A DNA stretch of 64,000 bases from Ancylobacter mangrovi (GCF_024752355.1 NZ_JANTHZ010000004.1:1-64000), one strand, 5' to 3'; positions 1-9,556 are shown, counted from the first letter of the stretch. Numbers and translations are program-made. The notes: generated by a model not told the origin, from the letters alone.

Positions 1-269
1 ACTATCGCTGGCGGCTCGGCCTCGCCCCCGGAGAGACTAGGTACAACGACATCGAGGCAAGGCTCGCGACCTTCCCTTCCATAGGCGTACCCACCATCAC
101 CATGGAGGGCGACGCGAACGGCGCGCCACATCCCGAGCCTGCCGCCTATGCCGGGAAGTTCACGGGCAAATACCAGTTCCGGCTGATTACCGGCAGCATC
201 GGCCACAACCTTCCGCAGGAGGCGCCGCAGCCCTTTGCACAGGCGATCCTCGATGTGGCGCAGCTGTAA
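1..269 (+). CDS. alpha/beta hydrolase, C-terminal fragment (cut by window edge)
   Basis: The frame is open from base 3 and ends at TAA 267-269, giving about 88 residues. It reads like the end of an alpha/beta-hydrolase fold: a strand-turn with an acidic residue (TITMEGDANG), then a conserved GSIGHNLPQEAP segment. The His there is in the usual place of the catalytic-triad His before the last helix. The start lies outside the window. Substrate is unknown. A secreted P460-like ORF follows 11 bases later on the same strand, so the two may be co-transcribed. Confidence 0.7.
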   Translation, partial: YRWRLGLAPGETRYNDIEARLATFPSIGVPTITMEGDANGAPHPEPAAYAGKFTGKYQFRLITGSIGHNLPQEAPQPFAQAILDVAQL

Positions 270-280
270 AAGGAAGGGCC

Positions 281-631
281 ATGAAAAGCAGGAGGATCAT
301 CTTGCTGGGTTGCGTCGCTGCTGTTCTGGCGCCGGGGATGGCTCTCGGGTTGATCGCGCCTAAGGAAGCGTCCCAACCGAACGCGTCACCCAACTATGGT
401 GTGACCATTCCCGATGGCTATCGGCGCTGGGCACTCGTGGCGCCGGCTCTGGAGGCGGCACCGATCAATGAACTGCGCGCCGTCGTTGCCAATGACACGG
501 CCATCGACGCCTATCGATCCGGCCCGCTTCGCACCCTAGTTGGGCCTGATTTCCCCTTCGCCTTCGCCGCCCTCAACCCGAGGGTCGCACAAGTCTCGTC
601 TTTCGAACGAGGAGCATTCAAACATGTCTAA
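281..631 (+). CDS. truncated cytochrome P460-like secreted protein
   Basis: This 116-aa ORF starts at ATG 281 after an AGGAAGG ribosome site. Residues 1-23 look like a signal peptide. The segment IPDGYRRWALVAPALEAAPI followed by a NELRAV..ND.AI.AYR pattern matches the N-terminal half of cytochrome P460-family proteins. The family continues to a C-terminal CxxCH haem site, which is absent here. From about residue 85 the sequence stops resembling the family, and the ORF runs 8 bases into the next gene. It is probably a 3'-deleted gene with no haem binding. A real short secreted protein is possible but less likely. Confidence 0.5.
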   Translation: MKSRRIILLGCVAAVLAPGMALGLIAPKEASQPNASPNYGVTIPDGYRRWALVAPALEAAPINELRAVVANDTAIDAYRSGPLRTLVGPDFPFAFAALNPRVAQVSSFERGAFKHV

Positions 632-1460
632 GGTCTGGTTCGTTACCGGCAGCACACGTGGTATCGGCCATGCGATCGTCGAGGCAGCCCTGCGCGACAA
701 CTATCGCGTGGTCGCGACAGCCCGTAACCCCGACGCCCTGCACGATCTTGTGCATGCTTACGGTACATCCATCCTGCCGATCGCTCTCGATGTCACCGAC
801 CCGGCAGCGGCACAAATGGCCGTCGATGCGGCCCTCTCCGACTTCGGGCGCATCGACGTGGTTGTGAACAATGCCGGCTATGGCAATATCGGCTCGGTCG
901 AAGACACGACGCTGGCCGATTTCCGGCAACAGATAGAGACAAATTTGTTTGGTACGATCATCGTCACCAAGGCGATGATCCCGATCCTGCGTCAGCAGCG
1001 ATCTGGTCACATTATCCAGTTCTCTTCGGTTGGTGGGCGTATCGGTGCGCCGGGGCGGGCAGCCTATTCTGCCGCCAAATGGGGCGTCGAGGGCTTCTCG
1101 GAGGTGCTGGCGCGAGAAATGGCTCTGATTGGCGTCTCCGTCACCATCATAGAACCCGGCGGCTTCCGCACGGATTTCGCCGGCGCTTCTACGCGGATCA
1201 ATCAAGGGCGCGAGGAGTATGGTGCCGTGGTCGGTGCGGCCGCCCGGATGCAGCGCGACTATGACGGTCAGCAACCGGGCGACCCCGCTCGCGCTGCTGC
1301 CGCCATACTTGCCCTTACGGCAACACGGGAGCCGCCGTTACGACTGGCCCTTGGCAGCGACGCCTATGCTGCGATCCTCAAAGCTGATCGCGAACGTTGT
1401 GACGCCATGCTGCGCTGGCGGGAACTGAGCCTGTCGACGGACTTTTTGGAAGACGATTGA
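624..1460 (+). CDS. SDR family NAD(P)-dependent oxidoreductase
   Basis: A 278-aa classical short-chain dehydrogenase. The cofactor motif TGSTRGIG is near residues 8-15, NNAGYG is near residue 87, and the catalytic YSAAK follows a Ser-rich strand (IQFSSVGG). A longer in-frame extension exists, but ATG 624 has a GAGGAG site about 10 bases upstream and starts directly with the Rossmann strand KVWFVTG, so it is preferred. The group with long C-terminal extensions acts on small carbonyl or alcohol substrates. The substrate cannot be read from sequence. Confidence 0.85.
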   Translation: MSKVWFVTGSTRGIGHAIVEAALRDNYRVVATARNPDALHDLVHAYGTSILPIALDVTDPAAAQMAVDAALSDFGRIDVVVNNAGYGNIGSVEDTTLADFRQQIETNLFGTIIVTKAMIPILRQQRSGHIIQFSSVGGRIGAPGRAAYSAAKWGVEGFSEVLAREMALIGVSVTIIEPGGFRTDFAGASTRINQGREEYGAVVGAAARMQRDYDGQQPGDPARAAAAILALTATREPPLRLALGSDAYAAILKADRERCDAMLRWRELSLSTDFLEDD

Positions 1461-1938
1461 ACGCGTCCGTCATTCGCAGCGCACCCCAACATACGACGTA
1501 GAATCGGCGACGATCCGATGTCCTTTCGACACCTCGTTGGCCGACCGAAAAGTCGACAGCTGTCGGATGCCCTTTGGGTCAGCATCAGATGCGGCTTTCG
1601 CCAAAGGTCTTGCACCTGTCGCGAGGGTTGCCAGGTGACGAATAACAGGTGTTTTGCGCCGCTTCGTCGAGGCGCGCCACGACCTGGGCAAATCCAGCTG
1701 GGAAAGCAGCCGAAAAACCCTGCCGAATTGGGTGGTTTGGCGAAAACGCGCGCATGGGGTTTTCGGGCGATGCAGGCTGGCGACCGGCTGGTGTTGACCC
1801 ATAGCGGCGCTTGGGAAGGTCCGGTTTTTGGCATCGATGAAAAGAACGCCCTTGCCTCGCAGGTAATCCAGCGCTCTCATACAACCACGAGTAAATCGGG
1901 GGAACTCGCTGATCACTGTTCCTCCGGCGGGGGGCGGC
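1461..1938 (+). other. 478-base stretch with no supported gene (possible island edge)
   Basis: Open frames exist on both strands but none has a convincing start, ribosome site or recognisable domain. The minus-strand frame contains plausible protein-like patches, so a decayed gene is possible. The stretch separates ordinary chromosomal genes from the accessory island and could contain an attachment site, but no clear duplicated attachment sequence was found by eye. Confidence 0.4.
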
Positions 1939-3129
1939 GTGCAAGAATCGGCCGGAGAGGAATGGGAAGATGACGAAGACGCCGCCGAGGCGTCCGACGA
2001 CTTCGTTGCAGTTTCCAACGTCGCCGAGCCATCTGCCGACCTAGTCCGCCCCGATCTCATCGAGCGGGTCTTCAAATCACTCGCTGCTGACGCCGAACGG
2101 GGTGACGGACATCTCAAGCGCAGTGACATCAATCGCACCTATCTCCGCAAGCAGCTTTCCATCGCGGAATGCATCGAGGTCGAAGGTCATCTAGTGGGCG
2201 CAGGCTGCGCCATCGTCGAAGACGATGAGGACGTCCCTGTCGACGACGACGCAGCCGAGTACGCCGGCTCTAAGCGGAAGGTCCGTTATCTCACCCACGC
2301 CGAAGAGCGTGAACTGGGCCGCCGCATCCAGCTTGCAGCCCAGCTACCACACGATACGTCACGTCTGGACGCGGATTACGTCCGACGTGTTAAACGGGAC
2401 GCGGAGATGGCTCGGGGCGCTTTCGTCGCGTCGAACCTCCGTTACGTGGAGATGCTTGCCCGACGTCGCGGTGAACACAGGTACATCGCGACCGATGACC
2501 TGAAGCAGGAGGGCGTGATCGGGCTCCTTCGGGCCGTTGAGCTCTACGATCCAGAGCGCGGGTTCCGGTTCAAGACCTACGCGACGTGGTGGATCGAGCA
2601 GCGCATGGAACGCGCCATCGCAGATGAGGACCGCATCGTCCGACTGCCGGTGCATCTGCATGAGAAGCTGGTCAAGATTCGGCGGGCTCGATCGAAGCTT
2701 ACCTTCGCCAACGGCAGGCCGCCGACCGAGGACGAACTCGCTGATGCATTGGGGATCGAGCGTGAGCGTTTGATGAAGTTGCTGTGGCGCGTACAGGCGA
2801 CGGAGGTCGCCGAGGGCGACTCGCTTATCGCAGAGGACGTCACTCTGCTATCGGTCGTGCCGGACCAAGGTCCGTCCCAGTTCGACATCCTCTCGCAACG
2901 CGAGCTGGAGGAACGATTCAAGGACCTGCTCTCCACCCTCACGCCGCGGGAGGAACGCATCCTACGGATGCGTTTCGGCGTCGGCCTGGATCATGATCGC
3001 ACCCTTCAAAGCATCGGCGACGAATACAACGTGACGCGCGAACGGATTCGCCAGATTGAGGAAAAGGCTCTGCGTAAGCTGAAGCATCCAAGCAGGAGCC
3101 GACATCTCCGGGACTTCCTGGACACCTGA
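1939..3129 (+). CDS. sigma-70 family RNA polymerase sigma factor, group-1-like, in a defence island
   Basis: A 396-aa protein from GTG 1939, with a G-rich stretch upstream. Residues 1-30 are very acidic. Residues about 33-95 (GHLKRSDINRTYLRKQLS to CAIVEDDED) resemble sigma region 1.1. Region 1.2 is near 118-150, region 2 near 160-240 (DDLKQEGVIGLLRAVELYDP), region 3 near 240-320 and region 4 near 325-393. Region 4.2 (NVTRERIRQIEEKALRKL) keeps the RpoD residues that read the -35 element. Region 2.4 is changed: where E. coli has WWIRQAITRS, this has WWIEQRMERA. Q437 is kept, and R436 and T440 both become Glu. It lacks RpoD's long non-conserved insert. One base separates its TGA from the next ATG, so it is co-transcribed with the NERD-helicase. 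It is an alternative sigma factor by inference. Confidence 0.85.
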   Translation: MQESAGEEWEDDEDAAEASDDFVAVSNVAEPSADLVRPDLIERVFKSLAADAERGDGHLKRSDINRTYLRKQLSIAECIEVEGHLVGAGCAIVEDDEDVPVDDDAAEYAGSKRKVRYLTHAEERELGRRIQLAAQLPHDTSRLDADYVRRVKRDAEMARGAFVASNLRYVEMLARRRGEHRYIATDDLKQEGVIGLLRAVELYDPERGFRFKTYATWWIEQRMERAIADEDRIVRLPVHLHEKLVKIRRARSKLTFANGRPPTEDELADALGIERERLMKLLWRVQATEVAEGDSLIAEDVTLLSVVPDQGPSQFDILSQRELEERFKDLLSTLTPREERILRMRFGVGLDHDRTLQSIGDEYNVTRERIRQIEEKALRKLKHPSRSRHLRDFLDT

Positions 3130-3130
3130 G

Positions 3131-4732
3131 ATGGCCCGTTACGTCGGACTTGGGGAAGAAGAACCGTCAGAGGATTCCGAACGTCGGGTAGCAATCGCTC
3201 TCCGCCGGCTGCCGGACGATTGGATTGTACTTCATCACGTAAGCTGGCAGTCGCGGCGGGGCGGACGGCAGGGTGACGGCGAAGCCGACTTCGTGGTCCT
3301 CCACCCTAAGAGGGGTCTGCTCGTACTTGAGGTCAAGGGTGGGGGTATTGAAATCCATGAGGGCCGCTGGTCGTCAATCAATCGGCGCGGCGAGCGGAAC
3401 GACATCAAGAACCCATACGAGCAGGCGACGGACTCGAAACACGCACTCCTGGGTTGGCTGAAGGAACGCGGTCTGGCTGGAAGGGTCCGAATCGGCCACG
3501 CGGTGGCGTTTCCCCACATGGCGGCTCTGCCGAACGTCGGCCCGGCGGGCCCTCCTGCAATCAGTTTCGCCAAGCCTGATCTAGATGCGATCGCTGCCAC
3601 AATCGATAGGTGTTTTGAACACTGGAGCCTGGAGGCCAAGCTCGCGGTCCATGACGTGACGAAGCTCGTCGGTCTCCTCGCTCCAACCGTATCTGTCACT
3701 CCCAATCTCGCTGGGAAGCTCGCAGAGGCCGAGAAGGAACTGCTCCTGTTCACCGCCGATCAGGTGGAGGCATTCGCTGGTCTGCGGGCAAGCCGCGGCG
3801 GGCTCATCCTCGGTGGCGCCGGCACCGGCAAGACCATACTCGCCGTCGCCCGGGCGCAGCAGCTGGCGAAGGATGGCTTCCGCACCCTGTTGGTCTGCTA
3901 CAACGAGCTGCTAGGCGCCGATTTGGCACGGCGAACCGCGTCCCCACCAGCGCTAACTGCCGGCACGTTCCATTCCATCTGTCTGGCCGAGGCTGCTAAG
4001 GCCCGTCTTCCTGTCCCGGCGCAGAGGAATGCAGGCTGGTGGGAACAGAAAGCGCCCGAACTATTGATTGAAGCCTGCGCCACGACCGATACGTCGTTCG
4101 ACGCGGTTGTTGTGGACGAGGCGCAGGACTTCTCGCCGCTATGGCTGGATGCTCTGCGCTGCCTTATCGGCACAGACAAGGACGCTCCTTTCTTTGAGTT
4201 TGCGGACCCCCGACAGGACATCTGGGCGCGGGCGTGGTCGACAGATTCGCGGCATGCGTTCGTCTACGAGCTCACCCGGAACATGCGGAACACCCGGCCG
4301 ATCGCCGAGCGCGTGGCCGCGACGATTGCTACGATCTGTAAGGACAGGGGCGTCATCGGACCTCAGCCGATCTGGCGGGTCACCAATGGTGCTCCACGGG
4401 AGTCCGACGTCATCGCATCGGTCGAGCGCCTGCTTGACGAAGGTCTGACACCGGTCAGCATCGTGGTGCTCTGCGAGGATGCGGCCTTGGCGAACCGGCT
4501 GCGCGAAAGGTCAATCGGCGCCTATTCCTTCGGGCGCTGGGGTAGCCGGGGCGTGCCGGTCGAAAGCATCTCCCGCTTCAAGGGACTGGATGCCGCCGCG
4601 GTCGTCCTCGCCCTTGCTGAGAACAAGGGGCCTGCCCACCAAGCGCAAGCCTATGTCGGTATCAGCCGGGCGCGGTCGCTGCTGGCGGTCGTCGGCTCCC
4701 AAGCGACGAGAAATGCGGTCAACTGGCCGTAG
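3131..4732 (+). CDS. NERD-domain nuclease fused to a UvrD/SF1-like helicase
   Basis: A 533-aa protein. Residues about 13-115 form a NERD nuclease-like domain with the core pattern EADFVVLHPKRGLLVLEVKG (D53, E67, K69). A P-loop GGAGTGKT is at 228-235, and a Walker B VVVDEAQDF lies near 336-344. Later motifs include LTRNMRNT and a C-terminal VSRFKGLD-like/YVGISRARSLLAVVG pair typical of SF1A motifs V-VI. Known NERD-helicases are linked to DNA processing and phage defence. It starts one base after the sigma-factor stop. Its last 14 bases overlap the tail of the opposing DrmB gene. Function as a defence effector is inferred from domains and neighbours. Confidence 0.85.
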   Translation: MARYVGLGEEEPSEDSERRVAIALRRLPDDWIVLHHVSWQSRRGGRQGDGEADFVVLHPKRGLLVLEVKGGGIEIHEGRWSSINRRGERNDIKNPYEQATDSKHALLGWLKERGLAGRVRIGHAVAFPHMAALPNVGPAGPPAISFAKPDLDAIAATIDRCFEHWSLEAKLAVHDVTKLVGLLAPTVSVTPNLAGKLAEAEKELLLFTADQVEAFAGLRASRGGLILGGAGTGKTILAVARAQQLAKDGFRTLLVCYNELLGADLARRTASPPALTAGTFHSICLAEAAKARLPVPAQRNAGWWEQKAPELLIEACATTDTSFDAVVVDEAQDFSPLWLDALRCLIGTDKDAPFFEFADPRQDIWARAWSTDSRHAFVYELTRNMRNTRPIAERVAATIATICKDRGVIGPQPIWRVTNGAPRESDVIASVERLLDEGLTPVSIVVLCEDAALANRLRERSIGAYSFGRWGSRGVPVESISRFKGLDAAAVVLALAENKGPAHQAQAYVGISRARSLLAVVGSQATRNAVNWP

Positions 4733-6425
4733 CCGTGATGTCGAAGTAGCCAGCGCCGCCCGCCAAGGCCTTGCGCGACAGGGCGGTGTTGAACATTCGG
4801 CACGAAGGCTCACCGAGGTGAAGGCACACCGCGCATGCCGCTCCGGTGTCTTCGCACCCCGGGTCCAGCGCACACCGGTGCTCGTCCTCGACTAGGCCGT
4901 TCAGAAGATGATGGAGCTCGGTCTCGAACAGGGCCTGCAAACCGCCCAGTACAAAATCACCCCGCGCCGCCGCATAGACAAAAAACGAAAGCGCAGTTGG
5001 CAGTACGAGTTCGGACAGTGAGCTACGCTCAATCCCGGCGAACACGGCAGCGCGCTTGATGAATGCGTGGGAATAGGAGTGAACCAGCTCGGTCACCCGG
5101 ACGGTCATGTCCGTCGGCGCTTCCGGTGGCCCCATGGCCGAGACGATCGCAGAAGCAGCTGCCCGAGCGTCCCTAGCAGGGGCGATAGGTAGGCCAAGCT
5201 CGATTAGCCAAGCATGTACCTTCACCGGGTCTAGACGGAGGAACAAGGCCTCGGTCTGGGCGAGTTCACCATAGACCGTGTAGTCGCCATTCGGATCGCG
5301 ATAGGTCCTTAGCCGCCCCTCACCGGCTGCCGAGGGACCGCGGGTGTAGCCGAACTGCGCAGTTAGAACAGGGAACCTATCGATGAGCTCGACGCGCCCC
5401 AAGCCTGCCCGCGCGAGCGATGAAGGGTACGCAGTCTCATACAACGACCGCACAGACGCAGTCTCTGCACGTCCAAGCAGGTCCGGGATCGTGATACGGC
5501 TCTCGAACGTGGCCAGCGCGATCTGTCGAGCTTCCCGTTCCGCCACGCCGCGGATCAACGTCGGAAGGGCTGGCCCAACCGCCTGAACGGCAGGCCCAGC
5601 GGGCATTGCGGCGACCATCGCGTCGATCGTCGCTGCGTCGAATCCACGTTCCTCAAGCAGCCGTCGGATCGACTCGGGGCTCTGCGCCGGCGCCGAGTCG
5701 GTCAATCGGCGTCCAGCCATCCCGGATAGCACCCACTCAAGGGCGCGTTCCCCGCCTCCTGCTTGCTCGATTTGGGTCAAGATCTCGCGCTTCGGGGGAT
5801 TGATCATGCTGATGCCGCGCGGTTTGAAGACCGTGCCGGATCGGTGGACCGTAAACGACAGCGCCCCGCCCTGGTCGCAGTCGCACGCTGCGCCAAATCC
5901 ACGATGGATCACGTCATTGCAGACGGGGCAGTAGAAGATCAGTTCCGCAGCCGAGGCTGTCCCTGGGAATCGGACCGCTCTCTGGCCGTGCCTCGGGCAC
6001 TTCCGGACGTAGGGCGTCTTTATGGACCCACAGGCATCGTGATATCCGACGAACGGGAGCTGCCCCCTTCGGCGACGTGAACCGCATTCGCATCGGCCCA
6101 TGGGATCATCGTGCAGGCGCTTGCAAGTCTGGCAGAGATAGAGACGCGGGAATGGTTCGCACCAGATGCCCTCGTCCTTGTTGAGCGATCGGACCCGGAC
6201 GGGACGCTGCTGGTAGAGGTCATCGACAAAGCCGCCGTCCTGTGCGTTATCGCGCCAAGGCGACGCCGCTCGGATCAACTCCTCCCGGAGGGCACCCGTG
6301 TCGATCGTCGACTCTGCCTTAGGGTCGTTCCAGCGCTTGACTTTCCAGATGCCCCCATCTGCGTCAACCGTCTGCTCCGGCAGATGGCCGAAGAGAATCT
6401 GGGACGCACTGCGATATTCCCTCAT
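4719..6425 (-). CDS. drmB: DrmB-like protein (DUF1998), DISARM-associated
   Basis: A 568-aa protein. Cys pairs near residues 98/101 and 112/114 (LCQTCKRL...CECG) and 166/169 and 181/183 suggest zinc ribbons. The last 55 residues hold the DUF1998 ending: C518, C524, C531, C534, C542, then RMFNTALSRKALAGG. This is the usual layout of DrmB of DISARM. Its ATG overlaps the DrmA stop by 4 bases, so the pair is translationally coupled. In DISARM, DrmA and DrmB form the core complex that handles incoming DNA. The protein is complete. Its 3' end overlaps that of the NERD-helicase by 14 bases. Confidence 0.82.
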   Translation of the reverse strand: MREYRSASQILFGHLPEQTVDADGGIWKVKRWNDPKAESTIDTGALREELIRAASPWRDNAQDGGFVDDLYQQRPVRVRSLNKDEGIWCEPFPRLYLCQTCKRLHDDPMGRCECGSRRRRGQLPFVGYHDACGSIKTPYVRKCPRHGQRAVRFPGTASAAELIFYCPVCNDVIHRGFGAACDCDQGGALSFTVHRSGTVFKPRGISMINPPKREILTQIEQAGGGERALEWVLSGMAGRRLTDSAPAQSPESIRRLLEERGFDAATIDAMVAAMPAGPAVQAVGPALPTLIRGVAEREARQIALATFESRITIPDLLGRAETASVRSLYETAYPSSLARAGLGRVELIDRFPVLTAQFGYTRGPSAAGEGRLRTYRDPNGDYTVYGELAQTEALFLRLDPVKVHAWLIELGLPIAPARDARAAASAIVSAMGPPEAPTDMTVRVTELVHSYSHAFIKRAAVFAGIERSSLSELVLPTALSFFVYAAARGDFVLGGLQALFETELHHLLNGLVEDEHRCALDPGCEDTGAACAVCLHLGEPSCRMFNTALSRKALAGGAGYFDITATAS

Positions 6426-9400
6426 CGTGTGCTGTCTCCCTTGACTGGCGCCTGTTCCTCAACATCCCGCAACGAGGTCATGGGCTGACCAGTCGGAGAT
6501 AAGTCGGATGGGAACCGGGAGTCGGCCGGGGGCTCCCTCATATTGCGTTCGAACATCTCAAACCAGCGGTGCAACTGGTCGCAAATGAACTCGTCGTCCT
6601 CAGTCAAGCCGAGCTCCGCCGCGATCGCCGCCTCATCCTGCTGGAGGAGATCAGGCCTTTGCCGGACCACGTTGTTGAGCGCCTTGATAGTGGTGATCCG
6701 GTCTCCCGTGGCAGGCTCATGCACCAGCGTGATGCGGGCAAGCTCCAACCCCGAAATCGTCCTTTCGAGGACGCGGCGGCTTTTACGGGTGATGGGGATC
6801 GGTTCGACGAATCGATCTCCGTGCGACACGAATTGCGGAAAGGCACGATAGACGCTTGCGTCCCGCTCACGGGTCATCTTCGGCACAACGATCACCAAGG
6901 CCGGCCACCTGCGGCCGACACGCGCCGTCGCCTGGATGAACTCGGCGACGCCCAACGGAAAGGCCAACATGATCATCACGTTGAGCCGGTCGATATCGAC
7001 GCCATGGGACATCATCGAGGAAGCGGCGATCAGGTGGAGGCGCTGATCAAAGTCTGCCTCGGGATGCTCAAGCCGGTCGAGAGTCTTACGGACGTCCTCG
7101 AAATCCGTCCGACCGGTCAGGGTCTCCACATTGGGCGGCGGCGTGAGCTCGGCGTACTGCGTCTCCGACGAGCGAACTACGGCGTCGATGTCCTGCAAGG
7201 TATTCCCGTAGACGACGTTGGTTCCGTACAAGTCGATCAGGAAGTCCGCGTAGCTGGGATCGACCCCAAGCTCGTCGAATAACTTATTGGGCTCATGCAC
7301 CAGTCGGCGGATCGCCGATTGCAGCGTCACGATTAGACGGTCGACGACGAACTCCACGGTCAGACGGCGAGGAGCAAATGCCACGTATCGACGCATGAGC
7401 CTGTCCGAGTCCGCCGCCCAGAAGCCTGCGCCATCCGACGGCGGCAACTGCGGGAAGACTCGGGCTTCCCGGCGGTAAAGGACATCTACCTGCTTCAAGT
7501 ACCCAGATAGTGTCGCCGAGGATGCCAGGATTTTCGGCTTCTGTCCGGACAACTCCTCCTGGATGCCGTCCATGGCGCACTCATAATGCGCATCGACGGC
7601 CCCAAGGCTGTCGCGCAAGAGGTGTAGCTCGTCCTGTAGGCGAAAGCTCGGCGGGAAGAGATCGGCCGCCATCGGCAACGCCGACGAAGCTGCCTTGCAA
7701 TCCGGAACCAAGCAGCCAGTGGGGAACTCAGTCCGCTTGGCGTAGGTATAGCCGTGTCCCGGTCTTGAGCATTTGCCCATCGGCGCACCAACGAGGCCAC
7801 GCATGCCTGTGTGACGGGAGATGTTGGCTGCCTTGTCGAGCGTACCGATGACGATGGTCGGGAGGAACCTCCAAATCTCATCGTCGACCACGTGGATCGG
7901 CAGTGCTTCGCCGGCCATAGGGCAACTGGCATTTCCGCACCGATGGTCCAGCCTCCAGAGTGCGCGATCGAAGCTGGTGGTGACGCTCCGCTCCCGGCAG
8001 AACGGACATGCATCCAGGAGCTTGAAGGGGTTCTCCATCTCCTCGATCTTGTCCGCGTCTTCGTTCGCCCGCTGGCTCTCCTTCTTGATGCGATTCGGCG
8101 TGGCGCCGCCGCCGACGAGGAAGCCGAGGGAGAACGGGTCGCCCGTGATCCCAACGTCGCGCCGGACCAACTCCGCGGCGGCTAGCGCATTGGCAAAACG
8201 CTGGGTCTGCTGGAGGGACAACATCCTGAGCGGGAAGCGGGACCAGGCTGTGACCCCGGAGAGCTTCCCTCGCATCCGATCCAGGAAGGCGGCGGTTAGC
8301 AGCAGTCCCAGATAGGTCTCGGTCTTTCCGCCGCCGGTGGCAAACCACACGATGTCGACAATGCCGCTTTCGTCGGCCCGGTCGACCAAGCAACGGAGAT
8401 TCGCTAGGAGGAAGGCAAACTGGAACGGACGCCACTTCGTGTACCGCCCGCGTGCCGAAATCGCCATGGCGCGATTCATCAGACGGAAAGCTGTCCGAAG
8501 CTGCTCATCGGTCGCCAGTAGCCCAGCGCCTTCGCGGATGCGTTTGATCTCAGTCTCGAATTCACCCCGAGCTTTAGCGGCCTCGGCGCGCATCCCGTCG
8601 GACCACCCCTCTCCGGCAGCGCGTGCAGCCAATGCGCCTTCGCTCCAGACTCGGTCCCCCCAAGCACCGAAGATCCGCAGCAAATCTTGAGCGGTGGTCA
8701 CCGGATCAGCGGCGAGCGCATCGAAGTCCATGCTCGGTTCTGGTTCGTCCGATGGCCAGAACTCTGGTCGGGCGCGGTCCTTGGCCGGGCCGTCACTCGT
8801 CCGGATGCGACCATCGTCATCAACGACGACGCCACAGTTGATGCCGTAGGCTTCCACGTCGCGGTTGAACCGGAAGCTGTCAGGCAGGGTCTCAAGTTCG
8901 AAGGGCATGCGGAGGAAACCTTCAACCGACAGCTCCGCTTCGAAGAACCGACCATCGGCCAGGTCTTCGTCCTCGGGGCTGGTGTTGACGAAGGTCACCT
9001 CCAGGGTGGGATAGCCGCCGCGATCTGAAACCCTCGTCCTGATCTCAGCGGAGAGCGATGGGACGCCCGCCGCTATGAAGGCGGTGTCGAAGATATCGGC
9101 GCCATGCACCTTGTCACCGACCACGTGCGGGGTGTTGAGGTCCAGCGAGACCTCGATGCGTTCGGACTTGTCCCAAGCCCAGCGAAAGCCGCTGCCCTCG
9201 TCAGCCCGGCGCCGGCGCCAGAGCACGAAGCCGATGTGGACGGTGAAGCGCCATGGCCCCGCGTCCGCCGGTCTCAGCCGCAGCCCGATTGCACATGGCT
9301 CAAGGCGGTCCTGTCGTTCATCAGCCAAGGTGACGAAGTCCTTGGGACCGAGGCGACCCAGCCAGAACCGGCCGGTGGGGTCGACGGGCGAGAAAGAGAC

Positions 9401-9514
9401 TTCATCGCCTCGGGCTTCGACTTGGACCCGGTGCTCCAACCAGCGGACGAACCGCTCCGCGACCCGGTAGCGGACGGCTTCATCGTCAGCTGCTTCGATG
9501 AATTCGTGCACCAT
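6422..9514 (-). CDS. drmA: DrmA-like DISARM helicase
   Basis: A 1030-aa SF2 helicase. A long N-terminal region of about 350 residues precedes the motor. Walker A is ATGGGKTETYLGLLL (TGGGKT at 393-398), followed by the family pattern SRFPLRMLSLQQTQRF near 425-439. Motif II is QDELHLL (DELH 628-631) and motif III is SSATLS (665-670). The second RecA lobe has SHGVDID near 836 and QATARVGR at 861-868. Zinc-like Cys clusters are near 503-531 and 582-606. The order and length match DrmA, which translocates on DNA in DISARM. Vsr ends 42 bases upstream and DrmB overlaps by 4 bases. Confidence 0.85.
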   Translation of the reverse strand: MVHEFIEAADDEAVRYRVAERFVRWLEHRVQVEARGDEVSFSPVDPTGRFWLGRLGPKDFVTLADERQDRLEPCAIGLRLRPADAGPWRFTVHIGFVLWRRRRADEGSGFRWAWDKSERIEVSLDLNTPHVVGDKVHGADIFDTAFIAAGVPSLSAEIRTRVSDRGGYPTLEVTFVNTSPEDEDLADGRFFEAELSVEGFLRMPFELETLPDSFRFNRDVEAYGINCGVVVDDDGRIRTSDGPAKDRARPEFWPSDEPEPSMDFDALAADPVTTAQDLLRIFGAWGDRVWSEGALAARAAGEGWSDGMRAEAAKARGEFETEIKRIREGAGLLATDEQLRTAFRLMNRAMAISARGRYTKWRPFQFAFLLANLRCLVDRADESGIVDIVWFATGGGKTETYLGLLLTAAFLDRMRGKLSGVTAWSRFPLRMLSLQQTQRFANALAAAELVRRDVGITGDPFSLGFLVGGGATPNRIKKESQRANEDADKIEEMENPFKLLDACPFCRERSVTTSFDRALWRLDHRCGNASCPMAGEALPIHVVDDEIWRFLPTIVIGTLDKAANISRHTGMRGLVGAPMGKCSRPGHGYTYAKRTEFPTGCLVPDCKAASSALPMAADLFPPSFRLQDELHLLRDSLGAVDAHYECAMDGIQEELSGQKPKILASSATLSGYLKQVDVLYRREARVFPQLPPSDGAGFWAADSDRLMRRYVAFAPRRLTVEFVVDRLIVTLQSAIRRLVHEPNKLFDELGVDPSYADFLIDLYGTNVVYGNTLQDIDAVVRSSETQYAELTPPPNVETLTGRTDFEDVRKTLDRLEHPEADFDQRLHLIAASSMMSHGVDIDRLNVMIMLAFPLGVAEFIQATARVGRRWPALVIVVPKMTRERDASVYRAFPQFVSHGDRFVEPIPITRKSRRVLERTISGLELARITLVHEPATGDRITTIKALNNVVRQRPDLLQQDEAAIAAELGLTEDDEFICDQLHRWFEMFERNMREPPADSRFPSDLSPTGQPMTSLRDVEEQAPVKGDSTR

Positions 9515-9556
9515 GTTCCGCCCCCGAGAACTGTCTAGCCGCGATTGATATCAGCT

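Noticed and set aside
4719-9514. DrmC nuclease encoded within the DISARM-like region
   Set aside because: No HKD phospholipase-D motif found in any coding frame here.
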